Shown here: positions 14,372 to 15,139 of the stretch, piece after piece
Layout: every line of letters starts with the position of its first letter
How positions within the stretch are numbered: the first letter of the stretch is position 1
Source: Chloroflexota bacterium
GTDB taxonomy: Bacteria > Chloroflexota > Limnocylindria > Limnocylindrales > CSP1-4
Reading direction: 5' to 3'
Assembly (NCBI GenBank): GCA_029858845.1
Contig: JAOUEG010000020.1
Coordinates: 1-15,139, forward strand
DNA length: 15,139 nucleotides
The notes under the pieces: model-generated
The model's database searches: none
Told to the model about the DNA's origin: nothing
What the model saw: only the letters and a program-made list of their open reading frames with translations
Program-made: the position numbers and the translations under genes

Positions 14372-14602
14372 GCGGCCCGCCGATGGAAACCGGTCCCTCG
14401 CAGGAACCGGCTCGCACAGGGATACGAAACCGAAGAGCCCCGCTCGCACGGCTTTCGTCGTCGGCCTGCCCCGCGCTCTCTGGCGCGGCGCTCCCCTCGG
14501 TGTCCGGACTTCCGGCCCGTCCCATCCTCCCGCCTTTGCGCGCGCGCGGCTCGCAGCGATCGCCGTCGCACTCGACGCGACGCGTTGACAGGAAGGAGCA
14601 CA
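14372..14602 (+). other. Long, repeat-rich candidate structured leader of the NlpC/P60 gene
   Basis: This is most of the only non-coding stretch above 300 bases (14269-14602). CTCGCA occurs four times (14397, 14411, 14443, 14550), and GGAAACCGG, GGAACCGG and GAAACCG alternate with the first copies. Possible stems are CGAAG(A)GCC/GGCTTTCG at 14431-14457 (8 bp, one bulged A, 10-nt loop) and CCGCGC/GCGCGG at 14471-14488. AGGAAGGAG at 14590-14598 is the ribosome binding site. The left part of the gap (14282-14365) shows nothing I can name. Cell-wall hydrolase genes often carry cyclic-dinucleotide riboswitches, but I could not fit the conserved core of any known class. Confidence 0.4.
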
Positions 14603-15139
14603 TTGCGCACGCCAAGCATGGGCGCACGAGCGTTCATCCCGATGGCCCTCGCGGGGGCACTCCTCCTCGCTGTCGCCCCGACGACGGCGACCCCGGCCTC
14701 CGCCGCGGAGCCCACGACGGAAGCTCAGCAGATCATCAGGATCGCCAGGCAGCAGACCGGCGATCCGTGGAAGTACGGCGCCCGAGGGCCGAAGGCCTTC
14801 GACTGCTCCGGCCTGGTCATCTACTCATTCAAGAAGGCCGGTGACGGCAAGGTCATCCGCAACGGCAAGCTCCGGTCGGCCCGGGCGCTGTATCGGTACT
14901 TCAAGGCTCGCGGACTCGCGGACCGCAGGGATCCCAAGCCCGGTGACCTCGTGATCTGGGGCCGGGGGACCCATGTCGGCATCTACGTCGGCAACGGCAA
15001 GGCCATCAGCACGCTCACCAGCGGCGTGCGAACGCATCGGATCCACGCCGTGCGGGCGAGCTTCACGGCCTACCTCCACACGGGGATGTGGAAGACCTCG
15101 ACGGACGGCAACGCGATCGTCGGCGCGTCCGATAGGGTC
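14603..15139 (+). CDS. Secreted NlpC/P60 family cell-wall peptidase (3' end beyond window)
   Basis: The frame is open for 179 codons to the window edge. A TTG start at 14603 is chosen because AAGGAG ends 4 nt before it; the in-frame ATG at 14618 is too far from that site. A signal peptide runs to about residue 34 (ALAGALLLAVAPTTATPASA, cleavage after ASA). The NlpC/P60 domain follows: AQQIIRIARQQTGDPWKYGA at 41-60, the nucleophile Cys68 in FDCSGLVIYSF, PKPGDLVIWG at 111-120 and His124 in GTHVGIYVG. His145 or His148 is the likely third residue. Enzymes of this family cut gamma-D-Glu-diamino-acid bonds in peptidoglycan. Residues up to 179 already cover the catalytic core, so the missing part is a tail or an extra domain. 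It is divergent from the lipid kinase gene and has a long leader. Confidence 0.92.
   Translation, partial: MRTPSMGARAFIPMALAGALLLAVAPTTATPASAAEPTTEAQQIIRIARQQTGDPWKYGARGPKAFDCSGLVIYSFKKAGDGKVIRNGKLRSARALYRYFKARGLADRRDPKPGDLVIWGRGTHVGIYVGNGKAISTLTSGVRTHRIHAVRASFTAYLHTGMWKTSTDGNAIVGASDRV

Noticed and set aside
14380..14600. c-di-AMP (ydaO) or c-di-GMP-I riboswitch before NlpC/P60
   Set aside because: Fragments such as AGGAACCG, AGGGATAC and GCACAGGG resemble pieces of those motifs, but the rest of each core is missing (no GGGGTGAATC-like block or GACAGCTAAC for c-di-AMP; no matching second and third segments for c-di-GMP).
14383..14844. Small protein starting at ATG 14383 in the NlpC/P60 leader
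   Set aside because: Composition is Arg/Pro/Ser-rich without motifs, there is no Shine-Dalgarno, and the frame runs over the peptidase coding region in the wrong frame.

Overview
The window is GC-rich DNA (roughly two-thirds or more G+C by eye) packed with genes. It reads like a chromosomal segment of a free-living bacterium, with no phage, transposon, CRISPR or tRNA/rRNA signal. The best guess is a Chloroflexota lineage of the Limnocylindria/Ellin6529 kind. This is an inference from three things: Ser-Glu-Ala-Pro linkers on a lipoprotein, a J-domain protein fused to membrane helices, and TANNNT promoters a few bases from start codons. A GC-rich actinobacterium cannot be excluded from sequence alone.

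Thirteen of fourteen genes lie on the minus strand. In their direction of transcription (right to left) they are: a lipid/diacylglycerol kinase-family protein (13303-14268); a transport cluster made of a class III aminotransferase, a permease, an ATPase broken by an apparent 2-bp deletion, a second permease and a lipoprotein solute-binding protein (7865-13203); uracil phosphoribosyltransferase upp (7084-7731); a DUF2252 protein (5446-6909); a small membrane protein with a RanBP2-like zinc finger (5018-5365); an asparaginase II-family protein (3798-4952); a membrane J-domain protein (2458-3741); a DtxR/MntR-family regulator (1710-2453); glutamyl-tRNA synthetase gltX (175-1665); and the first codons of a response regulator (1-83). 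The only plus-strand gene is a secreted NlpC/P60 peptidase that runs off the right edge. It has a leader of about 230 nt in the divergent gap 14269-14602.

The transport cluster is the clearest functional unit. It encodes a NitT/TauT/NMT1-type importer with two different permeases, one ATPase and one binding protein, behind a PLP aminotransferase. This suggests uptake and transamination of an amine, amino acid or heterocycle whose identity the sequence does not give. The ATPase reading frame breaks immediately after the LSGG signature, so the importer is either dead in this genome or the break is a sequence error.

The most notable points are: (1) five genes (gltX, the DtxR gene, the asparaginase II gene, upp, the lipid kinase gene) carry a TA(G/T)C(A/C)T hexamer exactly 6 or 7 nt before the start codon, the layout of leaderless transcripts; (2) the DUF2252 protein shows kinase/APH-like motifs in circularly permuted order; (3) the DtxR and asparaginase II proteins both appear to have lost usual metal-site residues; (4) the J-domain protein has a W/Y-rich block embedded in a low-complexity linker.
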